Origin: Thiodiazotropha sp050291245
GTDB taxonomy: Bacteria > Pseudomonadota > Gammaproteobacteria > Chromatiales > Chromatiaceae
Length of the DNA stretch: 64,000 nucleotides
Assembly (NCBI GenBank): GCA_050291245.1
Contig: JBNKJP010000012.1
Coordinates: 124,001-188,000, forward strand
Reading direction: 5' to 3'
Position 1 is the stretch's first letter. Each line of letters begins with the position of its first letter. The notes below the pieces were generated by a model. The model saw only the letters and a list, made by a program, of their open reading frames with translations. It did no database searches and was not told the DNA's origin. This document shows positions 26,378-34,281 of this stretch, piece by piece. The translations under genes were made by a program, and so were the position numbers.

Positions 26378-26805
26378 CAGAGCACCTCCGACACGGCAAG
26401 CCGCTGCTCCAGGCGATGCTGGAGATCACTGGAGAAATAGTAGCCCGAAAGCGAAGTCACGAGTCCGGCCAGGGTAGTGATCAAGGCCTGTGAAATCCCA
26501 CCGGCCATGGCCCGGATATTTCCAGTACCGTGTTGCGCGATGACATAGAACAACTCGATCATCGCCTCGATGGTGCCCAGCAGCCCCAGCATGGGCAGGA
26601 TCTGTACCAGGGAAAGGATCAGGGGCAGCCAGGTCAGCAGCGCATCCGGGGCATCCTGTTCGGCCTTCCACCAGAGTCTCAGATAGGCGAATACGATCAA
26701 TGTCCACATGAGAAATGAAAGCAGCAGGATCACCAGCAGAACCACTCCGCCCCGCTCCAACAGGCTGAGAGCATCCGTGGGCAGGTGGGTATAGAACCAG
26801 TCCAC
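26377..26805 (-). CDS. exbB2: ExbB-type proton-channel protein
   Basis: About 142 residues from a GTG at 26805, one base after the upstream stop and preceded by a GGGGA ribosome-binding site. It has the short ExbB architecture with three hydrophobic helices; the core motif is LPMLGLLGTIEAMIELF and GGISQALITTLAGL. With ExbD it drives TonB using the proton gradient. It is the second MotA/TolQ/ExbB-family gene in the operon, the first being the larger TtpC-like gene. Confidence 0.93.
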   Translation of the reverse strand: MDWFYTHLPTDALSLLERGGVVLLVILLLSFLMWTLIVFAYLRLWWKAEQDAPDALLTWLPLILSLVQILPMLGLLGTIEAMIELFYVIAQHGTGNIRAMAGGISQALITTLAGLVTSLSGYYFSSDLQHRLEQRLAVSEVL

Positions 26806-26806
26806 C

Positions 26807-28144
26807 TCAATTCCCCGCCCGGCCCGCAACCAGTGCCGCGCTCTCCTGATCGAGCATTCGAATCACCCGGTTGCTACGCCCGGAAAGCAGACTGTGCACC
26901 AACACCAGGGGAATCGCCACCGCCAGACCGAGTTCCGTGGTAACCAGAGCCTGGGAAATCCCTCCGGACATCAGCTTTGGATCCCCGGTTCCGAAAAGGG
27001 TGATGGACTGAAAGGTTTCGATCATGCCGGTCACCGTCCCGAGCAGGCCCAACAAGGGCGCGACCGCGGCAAAGATGGCCAACATGCGCAGTCCCCGTTT
27101 GAGGCTGGGCAACTCCCGGAGTATGGCTTCGTCCAGGTGCTTTTGCAGCGCATCGGGGGAAAGCTGCGGATGGGCCCGGGCAACTTGCAACAGTCTCCCC
27201 AGGGGATTGTTATCCTGAGGTTCCGCCTGCTGTTGCTGACGGCTCAGTCGGCGCCAAACCCAGGCCAGGCTGAACAGGCGTTCAAGAATCACAACGATCC
27301 CCAAGACGCCCAGGGTCAGGATGACATAGCCCACATACCCCCCTTGCTGAATGCGTTCCAGGAAGGTAGGTGACTGTACCAGCAGCGAGAGTATGGCACC
27401 CCGGGAAGGATCCACGGCCACCCGCTGCAAACCACCCTGGGGGGACTCCAACGCCTTGGCCATCAATTGATAACGTGGCGGCGGCTGACGGCCCAGCTCC
27501 ACGAATCGTCCGGTTTCCGGTAGATAACGCAGATACCGACCATCGGACACCGCGTTGAACAGTCCGATACCGATAACCGCCCCCGGTTGTTCTTCACCCG
27601 TGTTACGAATCACGGGAAGCTGGGCATGCCACACCTCGCCGGAGCGCACGATGCGCTGCAGCAGGATCTCCCAGAGATCTTCCAAGCGAGTGATCGATGG
27701 TAGGGAACGGCTGGTGGCGATGGCCTGGAGGGTCGACAGATCCTCTCTTCCCAGCGCGGAGGTCTGATCATTGCGAAACAGATTCAGGCTCTCGGAGGCA
27801 ACCTGACGAACCACGCCAAACAGTTCACCAAAGGTTCCGGTACGCTCATTGAGTTGCTGACGCAGGCCGTCCAGGCGGGATTGTTGTGTCTCGCTTTGAC
27901 TCATCAGCTGGCTGTTACGGGCTTGGGCCTCCTGTAACGCCTGGCGCACGGCCTGCAATTCGGCTTTACGGGTGTCCCGGGTCTCCAGAAAACGGGCTTC
28001 CCGAGCCCGATTCTGCTGGATCTGTTGAGCTCGGGATTCCCGAACCTGCTCCAGCAGGGTCTGTAAGGGATCGTTCTGTGCCAGAACACCCTTCGAACCG
28101 AGCAGTGCCGCAATAAACATGAGAATAGGAAAGTAAGACCTCAT
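26807..28144 (-). CDS. ttpC: TtpC-like MotA/TolQ/ExbB protein with coiled-coil N-terminal extension
   Basis: 445 residues from the ATG at 28144, which overlaps the DUF3450 stop (ATGA). It has a signal peptide (ending GVLAQ), a periplasmic coiled coil (about residues 30-110, rich in QAR/LEQ heptads), then an ExbB channel domain whose core reads APLLGLLGTVTGMIETF and GGISQALVTTELGLAVAI. This long architecture is that of Vibrio TtpC, which TonB2 systems require in addition to ExbB2/ExbD2. The coiled coil may reach across the periplasm towards TonB or the peptidoglycan; that is inference. Confidence 0.9.
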   Translation of the reverse strand: MRSYFPILMFIAALLGSKGVLAQNDPLQTLLEQVRESRAQQIQQNRAREARFLETRDTRKAELQAVRQALQEAQARNSQLMSQSETQQSRLDGLRQQLNERTGTFGELFGVVRQVASESLNLFRNDQTSALGREDLSTLQAIATSRSLPSITRLEDLWEILLQRIVRSGEVWHAQLPVIRNTGEEQPGAVIGIGLFNAVSDGRYLRYLPETGRFVELGRQPPPRYQLMAKALESPQGGLQRVAVDPSRGAILSLLVQSPTFLERIQQGGYVGYVILTLGVLGIVVILERLFSLAWVWRRLSRQQQQAEPQDNNPLGRLLQVARAHPQLSPDALQKHLDEAILRELPSLKRGLRMLAIFAAVAPLLGLLGTVTGMIETFQSITLFGTGDPKLMSGGISQALVTTELGLAVAIPLVLVHSLLSGRSNRVIRMLDQESAALVAGRAGN

Positions 28145-28914
28145 GCGCCCGGCTCCCCTGGTAACCACAGGGGCAACTCCAGCAGATCCGGCGGCATCTG
28201 TTTGCGTGCGATGCGGATTGCCTTTTCGAGTCCTGCCAGGTATTCCTTACCGAGTGCTCGCCAGACCCGTTGACGATTGTCCCATACGCCCCCTTCCTCG
28301 CCATCGAGACTCTTGTAGAAGAAACCGACCCGGCCCAATCGCAGGTAATCCACCACCATGCGAGAACCGTCCGAAGTGATCCGTTCGCCTTCATAGGCTT
28401 CGATATTCCGACCGTAATCGACCTCGATCTGGTAGGCCTCCAGAAGTCGCCTGAAACGTTCAGAGATGGTGCCCTCCCGGTCATCAAACTGAGTTTCCAG
28501 GGCACTCACCCGGGTCTGGCGCTCATCCGCCAGAAACGGGGTATCCAGGGCCACCAGCTGTTTGAGCGCCAGGAGCATGTTCAACATCAGGGGATCCAGG
28601 TCATCTCGCAAGCGCTCGATCTCACCCAGTTCGGTATCGATCCGCGCGATCTCCTGGGCCTGTCGTTCGACCTCGGCCTGGAGTTCATCGTTTTCCCGAC
28701 GGGTGCGTTCCAGCTGTTGAATGAGCCGACGATACTCCTCGAGCATTTTCCGGGATTCGTCATCCAGACGTTCCACGGTCTGTTGCGAGGCACGGGCCGC
28801 TTGCTGGGTTTTCAATTCCAGATCCATGGCCTGGTTCAGCGCATCCTGGGAAGCGAGTACATCAACGCATACCAGTCCGGCCAGAAATATCAGGGTCGTA
28901 ACAAGACGTTTCAT
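28141..28914 (-). CDS. DUF3450 periplasmic coiled-coil protein, first gene of the TonB2 operon
   Basis: 257 residues from the ATG at 28914. A signal peptide (MKRLVTTLIFLAGLVCVDV, cleaved near LAS) is followed by a long coiled coil (about residues 30-110) and a conserved C-terminal region with GRVGFFYKSLDGEEGGVWD. DUF3450 proteins regularly precede ttpC in TonB2 clusters; biochemical function is unknown. A GTG nine bases upstream could also start translation. Its translation-start region is tandemly duplicated upstream, giving the leader frame listed next. Confidence 0.85.
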   Translation of the reverse strand: MKRLVTTLIFLAGLVCVDVLASQDALNQAMDLELKTQQAARASQQTVERLDDESRKMLEEYRRLIQQLERTRRENDELQAEVERQAQEIARIDTELGEIERLRDDLDPLMLNMLLALKQLVALDTPFLADERQTRVSALETQFDDREGTISERFRRLLEAYQIEVDYGRNIEAYEGERITSDGSRMVVDYLRLGRVGFFYKSLDGEEGGVWDNRQRVWRALGKEYLAGLEKAIRIARKQMPPDLLELPLWLPGEPGA

Positions 28915-29056
28915 GGCTACCACTCAAAGAAATTTCTGCATCATACGGTCTGTGAGAAGGACACTCAACGAATGGGTTGTAACAAGACGTTTCATGACTA
29001 CCACGCAAAGAAATTTCTGCATCGTAAAGCTCTGTGAGCGGGACACTCAACGAATG
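28898..29056. repeat. 81-bp tandem duplication at the 5' end of the TonB2 operon
   Basis: Two adjacent copies, 28898-28974 and 28979-29056, repeat with an 81-bp period and about 8 differences in 78 positions (roughly 90% identical). The unit covers the first codons of the DUF3450 gene plus its untranslated leader. Both copies share AACAAGACGTTTCATG, AAAGAAATTTCTGCATC and GGACACTCAACGAATG. Confidence 0.9.
28924..28995 (-). other. Putative 23-codon leader peptide created by the duplication
   Basis: The upstream copy keeps the ATG and the first codons MKRLVTT, then runs out of frame to give ...HSLSVLLTDRMMQKFL and a TGA that ends nine bases before the true DUF3450 ATG. If translated, it would be translationally coupled to the operon. 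It may be an accident of the duplication; nothing proves translation. Confidence 0.4.
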
Positions 29057-29140
29057 AAGGGAAGACACCATGTCATTAATACAGATAAGATGGCTAGTGT
29101 GGTGTAATGTGATGCGCATCTTTCACAGGAGCCGCCAACC

Positions 29141-30601
29141 ATGACCGTTGATCGACAGACCCTGGCGCGGGCATTTCAGCAGATGCTTCCGGACGATTGC
29201 GTCATCTACCGTGAGGAGGAGCTGATACCCTACGAATGCGACGGCCTGTCCGCCTACCGCAGGGTTCCCCTGATCGTACTGCTGCCCACGGATGACCGGC
29301 AGGTCGCCGGGATACTGCGCTACTGCCTCGAGCGGGAAATACCCGTGGTGGCCCGTGGGGCCGGAACCGGACTTTCCGGTGGCGCCCTGCCCCATGAAGA
29401 AGGGGTATTGCTGAGTCTTGCCCGCCTGAACCGGATCCTGGAGATCAACCCGGAAGACCGGGTCGCGCGGGTTCAACCCGGGGTACGCAACTTGGCGGTG
29501 AGTGAAGCCGCGAAACCCCACGGCCTCTATTACGCACCGGATCCCTCCTCTCAGATCGCCTGCTCCATCGGCGGCAACGTGGCGGAGAATGCCGGCGGAG
29601 TGCACTGCCTCAAATACGGCCTGACCCTGCACAACGTACTGCAGGTCACCCTGATCACCATTGCCGGAGAGCGCCTGACCCTGGGCACCCGGGCCCTCGA
29701 CGGCCCCGGGCTCGACCTGCTGACCCTGGTCACCGGATCGGAAGGCATGCTTGGCGTGGTGGTCGAGGTGGTGGTGAAGCTGCTGCCGATCCCGGAGCGG
29801 CAGCAGGTCGCCCTGGCCGCCTTCGACGATATCGAAACCGCGGGAGATGCGGTTGCCGCCATCATCGCCCAGGGCATCCTGCCGGCGGGTTTGGAAATGA
29901 TGGACAGGCTCTCGATCCAGGCCGCCGAAGACTTCGTCCACGCCGGTTACCCCACCGACGCGGCCGCGATCCTGCTCTGCGAGGTGGATGGTGCCAACGA
30001 CGAAGTATCCGATGAGATCATGCGTGTACGGCGGATTCTCATGGCGTCCGGGGCCACCCGGGTGATGACTGCCCGGGACGACCAGGAACGTTTGCGTTTC
30101 TGGGCCGGGCGTAAAAATGCGTTTCCGGCCGTCGGCCGTCTTGCCCCCGATTACTACTGCATGGACGGCACCATACCTCGCAACCAGCTGGGCAAGGTTC
30201 TGAAACGGATTGGTGAAATGTCCCAACGCTACGAACTGCGCTGCGCGAATGTCTTCCATGCCGGGGACGGCAACCTGCACCCGTTGATCCTCTACGATGC
30301 CAATCAACCCGGGGAACTGGAAAAGGCGGAACGGTTCGGTGGCGAGATCCTGGAACTCTGTGTCGCCGTCGGTGGCACCATTACCGGAGAACATGGCGTG
30401 GGCCTGGAGAAGATCGATCAGATGTGCGCCCAGTTCCCCGACGATGAGTTGGAGATCTTCCATGCCGTGAAGGCGGTATTCGATCCCCTGGGACTGCTCA
30501 ATCCGGGCAAGGCAATCCCTACTCTGGCACGCTGCGCCGAGTATGGCGCCATGCATGTGCATGCCGGAACGCTGCGCTTTCCGGAATTGGAGCGCTTTTG
30601 A
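29141..30601 (+). CDS. glcD: Glycolate oxidase FAD subunit GlcD
   Basis: FAD-linked subunit that oxidises glycolate (or D-lactate) to glyoxylate. The FAD-binding PCMH domain has VVARGAGTGLSGGALP and SSQIACSIGGNVAENAGG. The C-terminal domain has FHAGDGNLHPLILYD and GGTITGEHGVGLEK, the metal and substrate motifs of the VAO family. Length 486 is normal. A clear AGGAG precedes the ATG. It is followed at once by glcE, but glcF is missing beside them. Confidence 0.95.
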   Translation: MTVDRQTLARAFQQMLPDDCVIYREEELIPYECDGLSAYRRVPLIVLLPTDDRQVAGILRYCLEREIPVVARGAGTGLSGGALPHEEGVLLSLARLNRILEINPEDRVARVQPGVRNLAVSEAAKPHGLYYAPDPSSQIACSIGGNVAENAGGVHCLKYGLTLHNVLQVTLITIAGERLTLGTRALDGPGLDLLTLVTGSEGMLGVVVEVVVKLLPIPERQQVALAAFDDIETAGDAVAAIIAQGILPAGLEMMDRLSIQAAEDFVHAGYPTDAAAILLCEVDGANDEVSDEIMRVRRILMASGATRVMTARDDQERLRFWAGRKNAFPAVGRLAPDYYCMDGTIPRNQLGKVLKRIGEMSQRYELRCANVFHAGDGNLHPLILYDANQPGELEKAERFGGEILELCVAVGGTITGEHGVGLEKIDQMCAQFPDDELEIFHAVKAVFDPLGLLNPGKAIPTLARCAEYGAMHVHAGTLRFPELERF

Positions 30602-31671
30602 ATATGACCGATCGAGACGATAGTCCACGCCTGCAGAGCGCCGTTCGGGAAGCCTGGCGCAATGCTACGCCACTCCAACTGGTCGGATCGGGCAGTAAAG
30701 ATTTTTACGGAAGAGAGACACGGACTGGCAAGGTACTGGATCTCAGTGGTAATCGGGGCATTGTGGACTATCAACCCACGGAACTGGTCATCACTGCCCG
30801 GGGAGGCACGCCACTCGAGGAAATCGAAGAGACGCTGCATGCCCAGGGTCAGATGCTGCCCTTCGACCCCCCCCATTTCAAATCGGGTGGGACGCTCGGC
30901 GGTGCGATCGCCTCCGGCCTCGGCGGCCCGCGCCGCCCCTGGGGCGGTTCCCCCAGGGATCTGCTACTGGGGGTGAAGTTGCTCGATGGCAAGGGACGCA
31001 TACTCAGGTTCGGCGGGCAGGTGATGAAGAATGTCGCCGGGTACGACATCTCCCGATTGATGGCCGGGGCCCTGGGTATGCTGGGCGTCTTGCTCGAGGT
31101 TTCGGTCAAGGTTCTACCCAGACCCCAGGAAGAAACCGGAATCCGCTTCACCGCCGCACCGCAAACGGCCACCCGCGTACTGACCCGCATGCTCAACCAG
31201 GCCGTGCCGATTACCGCCACATACCAGACCGGCGAAGAAAACGCCCTGCGCCTGGCCTGCAGCGGTGAGCGGGCAAGGGCAATTCTGGCCCAATACGGCA
31301 TCACCCCGGAAGACCCGTTACCCGGCACTTTCTGGTCCGAACTCCGGGATCATGAGCACCCGTTTTTCAAGCGGGATGCGCCCCTGTGGCGCCTCGCGGT
31401 ACCGCCCACGGCCTGCCTGGATTTCGATGAGCCGGTGCTGAGCGAATGGGCCGGCGGTCAACGCTGGCTACACAGCCACAGACCCGACGACGAAATACGT
31501 CGGCAGGCGGAACAACAGGGCGGCCACGCCACACGATTCCGGGGGGGCGACCGGACGACAGAGGTATTTCACCCGCTTCATCCCAGAATTGCCGATCTGC
31601 AACAGGATCTGAAGCGGGTATTCGATCCGAAAGGTATCATGAATCCTGGACGACTTTATGCCGAGGACTGA
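30598..31671 (+). CDS. glcE: Glycolate oxidase FAD-binding subunit GlcE
   Basis: 357 residues (355 if the ATG at 30604 is used instead of the TTG that overlaps the glcD stop; a GGAG is better spaced for the TTG). FAD-binding domain with SGGTLGGAIASGLGGPRRPWGGS and MKNVAGYDISRLMAGALG, and the C-terminal RVFDPKGIMNPGRLY typical of GlcE. It associates with GlcD and GlcF in the membrane-bound glycolate dehydrogenase. The next gene is on the opposite strand, so the operon ends here without glcF. Confidence 0.94.
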   Translation: MNMTDRDDSPRLQSAVREAWRNATPLQLVGSGSKDFYGRETRTGKVLDLSGNRGIVDYQPTELVITARGGTPLEEIEETLHAQGQMLPFDPPHFKSGGTLGGAIASGLGGPRRPWGGSPRDLLLGVKLLDGKGRILRFGGQVMKNVAGYDISRLMAGALGMLGVLLEVSVKVLPRPQEETGIRFTAAPQTATRVLTRMLNQAVPITATYQTGEENALRLACSGERARAILAQYGITPEDPLPGTFWSELRDHEHPFFKRDAPLWRLAVPPTACLDFDEPVLSEWAGGQRWLHSHRPDDEIRRQAEQQGGHATRFRGGDRTTEVFHPLHPRIADLQQDLKRVFDPKGIMNPGRLYAED

Positions 31672-31688
31672 TACATCAGTGTTGTGCC

Positions 31689-32144
31689 TCAGGGCTGCTT
31701 AGCTTTAGCGGCCTTCATACAAGTGTCCATCTGCTCACCCGTGGTGCTCGTATTGAAACACTGTTTCATCGCCTGACCCACGATGATGGATTGATCGATG
31801 AACTTGAGCATGTTGGACTTATTCTGCTCGGTGTACTCGATCGGCTTGGCCGCCGGGTGTTGCTGATCGGGTGTGTTCGGCGCCCCCCCTATTTCCGCTC
31901 TCATCTGTTTTTCCAGATCCGTCATGATGGCGATGCATTTCTGGAAACTCTCGGCGTCACTTGCCGTACCCAAGCATTGTTTGGTCTCCTGCAACGCGGG
32001 GAGACTCTTTTCGATGGCCGGCAGCATCATCTTTTTCGACATTTCAAACTGTTGCTGGGGGTTCATGGGCTGAGCCGCTCCACCCGGGGGTTGCTGGGCA
32101 AAGGCAAGCGCAGGGAACAGTAGGGTCGTTATCAACCATTTCAT
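31689..32144 (-). CDS. Exported protein with duplicated CX12C helical hairpin
   Basis: 151 residues with a signal peptide (ALAFAQ), so periplasmic. The mature part contains two similar segments: Cys57-x12-Cys70 inside KQCLGTASDAESFQKC, and Cys129-x12-Cys142 inside KQCFNTSTTGEQMDTC. Each is preceded by a matching helical stretch (MLPAIEKSLP / MLKFIDQSII). This looks like an internal duplication giving two disulfide-clamped helical pairs. I do not recognise the family. It converges with glcE and has no same-strand partner. Confidence 0.72.
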   Translation of the reverse strand: MKWLITTLLFPALAFAQQPPGGAAQPMNPQQQFEMSKKMMLPAIEKSLPALQETKQCLGTASDAESFQKCIAIMTDLEKQMRAEIGGAPNTPDQQHPAAKPIEYTEQNKSNMLKFIDQSIIVGQAMKQCFNTSTTGEQMDTCMKAAKAKQP

Positions 32145-32312
32145 ACAGAATCTCCTCGTTTGTAGTTATTCCTGAATCCGTGGGTTAATAAGGTAATCAA
32201 CCCCCCCGCCCGGCGCAACCGCCTAGGTGAATAACCCAGTGGTGAACAGGCTGAATTTTTACCCTTGAGCCGCTAAAATCCCCAGTCGCTAACACATTTT
32301 CAGGAGAATTAC

Positions 32313-33719
32313 GTGGCACACAAAAAGGTAGACGTCGCAATCATCGGCTCCGGTACCGCCGGTCTGAACGCCACCAGTCAGGTAGGACCCAGCGGCAAGC
32401 AATTCCTGCTGATCAATGGCGGCGAGCCTGGCACCACCTGCGCCCGGGTGGGCTGTATGCCGTCGAAGGCATTGATTCAGGTCGCTGAAGACTATCACCG
32501 CAGAACTCACTTGAATCGCTATGGTGTCGACGGCCACGACGGCTTGAGCATCGACATCCCCACAACCCTGGAACATGTTCAGGATCTCAGAGACACCTTT
32601 GTCGACCGGGTACTCTCCAACAGCACCGACAACATGGGTGAGAAATTCGTCGAGGCCTACGCGGAATTCGTCGATCCGCACACCCTTCAGCTGGATAATG
32701 GCGACCGGGTCGAAGCGGAACGTATTGTCATTGCCACGGGATCCCACCCGGTAGTGCCCCCCGCCTGGGAGGTCTTCGGCGATAAGATCCTCACAACAGA
32801 CACCTTTTTTGAACTCGAGGATCTGCCCGAATCCGTGGCGGTTATCGGCCTGGGTGTGATCGGTCTGGAACTGGGGCAGTCCCTGAGCCGGCTGGGTGTG
32901 GCTGTCACCGGCTTCGACATGGCCCAGACAATCGGAGGCACCAGTGACCCGGAGGTCATCCAGTGCGCCGTGGAAATCATGCAACGGGAGTTCCCCATCC
33001 ACCTCGGTCACCCCGTGGAGATCCGTGACGAAGGCTCCCGGTTACGGGTTACTGCCGGAGACCATTCCGTGGTTGTGGACAAGGTGCTTGCCAGCCTTGG
33101 CCGCAAACCCAATCTCGCGGGCCTGGCACTGCAGAATTCCGGGCTGGAGCTGGATGCCCAGGGAATCCCCCGGTTCAATCCGAACACCATGCAGTGCAGT
33201 CAGCCGCATATTTTCATGGCCGGGGATCTCACCGGTGACCGGCCGATCCTGCATGAAGCCGGTGACGAAGGCAAAATCGCCGGTTACAACGCCTCCCACG
33301 ACGAGGTCACGGCCTTTCAGCGCAAAGTGCCGCTGGCGATTAATTTCTGTGACCCGAACATCTGCTTGACCGGCACGCCCTACAAAGACTTGAATCCGGA
33401 TACCATCGCCATTGGCGAGGTCAGACTCGCACCGGTCGGACGCGCCCTGATCATGGGGCAAAACCGGGGCGTCATCCGGGTCTACGCCGACAAGAAAACC
33501 GGGGTACTGCTGGGATCGGAAATGATCACCCCCCGGGGTGAAAACCTGGGGCACTTGCTGAATTGGGCGATTTCCCAGAATCTCACGGTGGGAGATCTGA
33601 TCCGTATGCCCTTCTATCACCCGGTCATCGAGGAGGCCCTGCAAGCAGCGCTGAACAACCTCTACGCCCAGGTTGAACAGAAGAATCCTGGTCCGATCAA
33701 GGAGTTGTTGCCACTCTAG
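32313..33719 (+). CDS. Dihydrolipoamide-dehydrogenase-like flavin disulfide reductase
   Basis: 468 residues from a GTG with an ideal AGGAG upstream. N-terminal FAD-binding GSGTAG (residues 12-17), redox pair Cys43-x4-Cys48 (TTCARVGCMPSK), NAD-binding GLGVIGLELGQ, second FAD motif HIFMAGDLTGDRP, and dimerisation-domain active site YHPVIEEAL in place of the usual HPTxSE. It may be a lipoamide dehydrogenase or a related disulfide reductase acting with the OsmC-like protein 41 bases downstream. No E2 or lipoyl-domain gene is nearby, so the partner is unknown. Confidence 0.88.
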   Translation: MAHKKVDVAIIGSGTAGLNATSQVGPSGKQFLLINGGEPGTTCARVGCMPSKALIQVAEDYHRRTHLNRYGVDGHDGLSIDIPTTLEHVQDLRDTFVDRVLSNSTDNMGEKFVEAYAEFVDPHTLQLDNGDRVEAERIVIATGSHPVVPPAWEVFGDKILTTDTFFELEDLPESVAVIGLGVIGLELGQSLSRLGVAVTGFDMAQTIGGTSDPEVIQCAVEIMQREFPIHLGHPVEIRDEGSRLRVTAGDHSVVVDKVLASLGRKPNLAGLALQNSGLELDAQGIPRFNPNTMQCSQPHIFMAGDLTGDRPILHEAGDEGKIAGYNASHDEVTAFQRKVPLAINFCDPNICLTGTPYKDLNPDTIAIGEVRLAPVGRALIMGQNRGVIRVYADKKTGVLLGSEMITPRGENLGHLLNWAISQNLTVGDLIRMPFYHPVIEEALQAALNNLYAQVEQKNPGPIKELLPL

Positions 33720-33760
33720 GATTTCAGGGGCCGGTTATCTTACAGCGACAGGAGAAATAC

Positions 33761-34156
33761 ATGGACGACATCGATATCAGTTTCCCAGGTGGCAAACGTA
33801 TCCACGCCCAGGTCGGCGAATACCTGATCCAAACCGATCAACCGGCCCGATATGGCGGCGAGGCCAGTGCCCCGGCGCCTTTCGATCTGTTTCTGGCCTC
33901 CCTGGCCACCTGCGCGGGTATCTTCGCCTGGAATTTCTGTGAAAGCCGAAAACTCCCGACCGAGGGGCTGGCCCTGCGCATGCACTGTGATGAGGACGAG
34001 CAGGGTAAAATGATCCGACAGATCCTATTTACACTGACCCTGCCCGAGGGTTTCCCGGACCGATATCGTGACGGCATCGTACGTGCGATGGAGCTCTGTA
34101 CGGTTAAGCGCCATTTGCAGATTGCTCCCGAATTTCTAATTGAGATTGCGCCTTGA
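33761..34156 (+). CDS. OsmC/Ohr-family protein
   Basis: 131 residues of the OsmC fold, which reduces organic hydroperoxides or sulfur species through two cysteines. The redox cysteines are Cys51 (LASLATCAGIF) and Cys113 (MELCTVKRHL), in the usual positions, and the FDLFLASLATC segment is typical. It probably shares a transcript with the disulfide reductase upstream; a dihydrolipoyl-type reductase recycling an OsmC thiol is a known pairing for Ohr/OsmC, so a joint peroxide- or persulfide-handling role is plausible but inferred. Confidence 0.88.
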   Translation: MDDIDISFPGGKRIHAQVGEYLIQTDQPARYGGEASAPAPFDLFLASLATCAGIFAWNFCESRKLPTEGLALRMHCDEDEQGKMIRQILFTLTLPEGFPDRYRDGIVRAMELCTVKRHLQIAPEFLIEIAP

Positions 34157-34281
34157 GTATCGACCGATCCTGCACCTAGGGAAACCCCTAGATAGGGTAA
34201 TCCCCATCTTGGAATTTCAGCAACAATCCTGCTTACTATTCCCACAATTTATTAGGATGCTCGTGAAATGGAGATTCAGTC

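Noticed and set aside
29123..30628. 501-residue minus-strand open frame opposite glcD
   Set aside because: It mirrors glcD codon for codon in the complementary frame, has His/Gly-rich composition and no domain; it is a shadow of a well-supported gene.
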